Made by a program: the position numbers and the translations under genes. A stretch of DNA of 64,000 nt. It comes from Phymatolithon calcareum. Its lineage: Eukaryota > Rhodophyta > Florideophyceae > Hapalidiales. Positions 62,701 to 64,000 of the stretch are shown in pieces. The DNA lies in assembly GCA_977006965.1 (NCBI GenBank), contig OZ345369.1, positions 496,001-560,000 on the forward strand, written 5' to 3'. Every line of letters starts with the position of its first letter. Position 1 is the first letter of the stretch. The notes below the pieces were generated by a model. The model made no database searches and had not been told where the DNA came from. It saw only the letters and a list, made by a program, of their open reading frames with translations.

Positions 62701-63490
62701 CAATAAAACTGTGGTGCCCGTAGTAGAGAGGAAATGCATACTTTTGAATAAAGTTACCAATGGGTCTGCAGACGCTCGAAAGTGGCAAACGATGGTTTTG
62801 ATTTCCTTTATTGCGCAGGGTCCGACACGATGTACTGTAGTGATACACGAACACATATCTTAAGTCCGCGGACCTAGACGAGGAAGAACTCGAGGCCCAG
62901 TTATGGGCCGGAGGTAGGTTTTTGAACTCCACAGATCGTGTCACACGGCGTGACTCACGCGCGACCATGCAAACGATAACAAAGAAAGACCATGTCCGTG
63001 GTCCTATAGATGCGTTGGTAACTTTAAAATAAAACTCTCGATCCTTCTTCTTCTTCTAGACGCGGAAGAATTGTCCATCAAGATCTTCTGTGTGCAGTGC
63101 TGTCCAATACTGATGGAATGAACGTAACAGAGATCTATTGGTGTGCTGCTGTTGTTGGTATGGAGTTTTCCGTTCCGACAGCAATGAGTTCTTGTAAAAT
63201 GCCTCCAACCATCTTCTGATGCCTCTGTATATTACTCAGCGACATGTGGGATGCACACCTTAGAGCTCACCAGCGCTGACTTCATATTTCCTTCCACACC
63301 AGCATATTTCGAAAGTCATCAGGCACAAACGCATTTGACCGGCTGATGATTTAATCCCTTGGTACATTGCGTACATTGGGGATGAAAACGGGCTACTTAT
63401 TCAGCAATAATACGTCAACGAGAAAGTCGAGTGTGACTTGTGTATTGAAAAGAGCACAGTGCTGTTTGTCTTAACATTAGACCAGATCTC
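59708..63490. other. gap, no convincing gene
   Basis: An ATG frame at 60047-60415 (plus, 122 codons) and several minus-strand frames around 60390-60910 match nothing I know. The 61000-62700 stretch has only short frames. Confidence 0.35.
62749..63030. repeat. inverted-repeat (MITE-like) element, copy R3
   Basis: The left end AAAGTTACCAATGGGTCT and the reverse complement of the right end (AAAGTTACCAACGCATCT) match at 15 of 18 positions over an element of about 280 bp. Read on the minus strand, its interior (ACCACGGA, GTCTTTCTTTG, CGTTTGCA, GGGCCTCGAG) aligns with R2. Confidence 0.6.
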
Positions 63491-63664
63491 ATGGATCCGG
63501 CAGCCGCTAAGTCTCAATCGACAGACACAGTTTCGTCCAAGGAACCCTCTGCTCAATCCGCCACGGACGCAGCAAGTGACACCGGTAAGCGCACTAATCC
63601 ACCAGTTGCTATAAAACCTCCACCTAAAAGAGCCCGAATAAATGCCAAAAAGTCTGGTGAATAG
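63491..63664 (+). CDS. possible 57-aa basic, Ser/Ala-rich protein or first exon
   Basis: The ATG frame MDPAAAKSQSTDTVSSKEPS ends after a nuclear-localisation-like PPPKRARINAKKSGE. It contains GGTAAGC at about 63584, a possible splice donor, so it could be the first exon of a gene running off the window. A short GTAAGT...TTTTTCAG interval at 63792-63845 also looks like an intron, but the flanking frames are short. I recognise no family. Confidence 0.3.
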   Translation: MDPAAAKSQSTDTVSSKEPSAQSATDAASDTGKRTNPPVAIKPPPKRARINAKKSGE

Positions 63665-64000
63665 GACGAAACCCGGCTTGGTTAAGTGCACTTGCCTTTA
63701 TTTTTCTAAAAAGAGTTCAGTCGACCTATCATTTAAAGCATTGCAGCACACGGAGCAGTAATGAAAAACGCAATCGTTCTTTGATGCAGAAGTAAGTGCT
63801 TTAGTTCTATGTTTGCGTATGAACTCGGTTCAACCTCTTTTTCAGACGGAGGAGCATGTAATTTCCCACGCAAACTTGTTTCTGCCACAGACTGAACAAG
63901 AATTGTACTGCATATTGATTCAAGAATCAGTATATGATTAAAAGTCTAACGCAACAGGCTACAAGTTGCCCTCTACTCCAATCATTTTTCCCTGTCCCAT
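63665..64000. other. gap to window end
   Basis: Only the intron-like 63792-63845 interval is notable. No gene can be closed here. Confidence 0.3.

Overview
The window looks like nuclear DNA of a eukaryote, most likely an alga. A red alga would fit the mostly intron-free genes, the few very short introns, the algal/oomycete-type piggyBac and Copia elements and the NB-ARC/WD40 proteins, but no feature fixes the species. No rRNA gene, CRISPR array or bacterial operon structure was seen, and no complete tRNA gene. Gene starts were placed at ATG codons; several longer open frames begin only at TTG or GTG and were shortened.

Layout. 1-911: window edge, perhaps one exon. 916-4466: composite piggyBac-like element made of two decayed copies in tail-to-tail inversion, with a LINE fragment inside the second. 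5146-6240: intact HhH-GPD DNA glycosylase. 6289-7270: decayed copy of a cysteine-rich membrane protein. 8890-9740: LINE fragment. 10985-35590: a tandem array of three large NB-ARC/WD40 (STAND, APAF1-like) genes on the minus strand, separated and flanked by GC-rich blocks of the same repeated family. 36229-38472: a Mutator-like element with TIRs and a target duplication. 38735-44749: a nearly intact, young Ty1/copia element. 44742-45965: an intact cysteine-rich type I membrane protein gene whose last codons are split by that copia insertion. 48394-50113: a three-exon DNA/RNA non-specific endonuclease with a C-terminal lamin-tail-like domain. 53524-54336: a PHO80/U-type cyclin. 59378-59707: a single-domain rhodanese. 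The rest is gene-poor, with short inverted-repeat elements and palindromes.

How it fits together. The host genes (glycosylase, nuclease, cyclin, rhodanese) are unrelated single genes. The striking part is the NB-ARC/WD40 array. Its members share an N-terminal helical domain, a 24-residue tandem repeat that varies in copy number (8/5/8 units), an NB-ARC switch with intact Walker A and B, an APAF1-like helical region and about 11-12 WD40 repeats. The three paralogues are mosaics of each other, while the spacers between them are almost identical. That is the pattern expected of a recombining, diversifying recognition locus, possibly innate immunity or non-self recognition; this role is inferred from architecture only. 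A second possible surface-recognition family is the cysteine-rich membrane protein with its decayed paralogue about 38 kb away.
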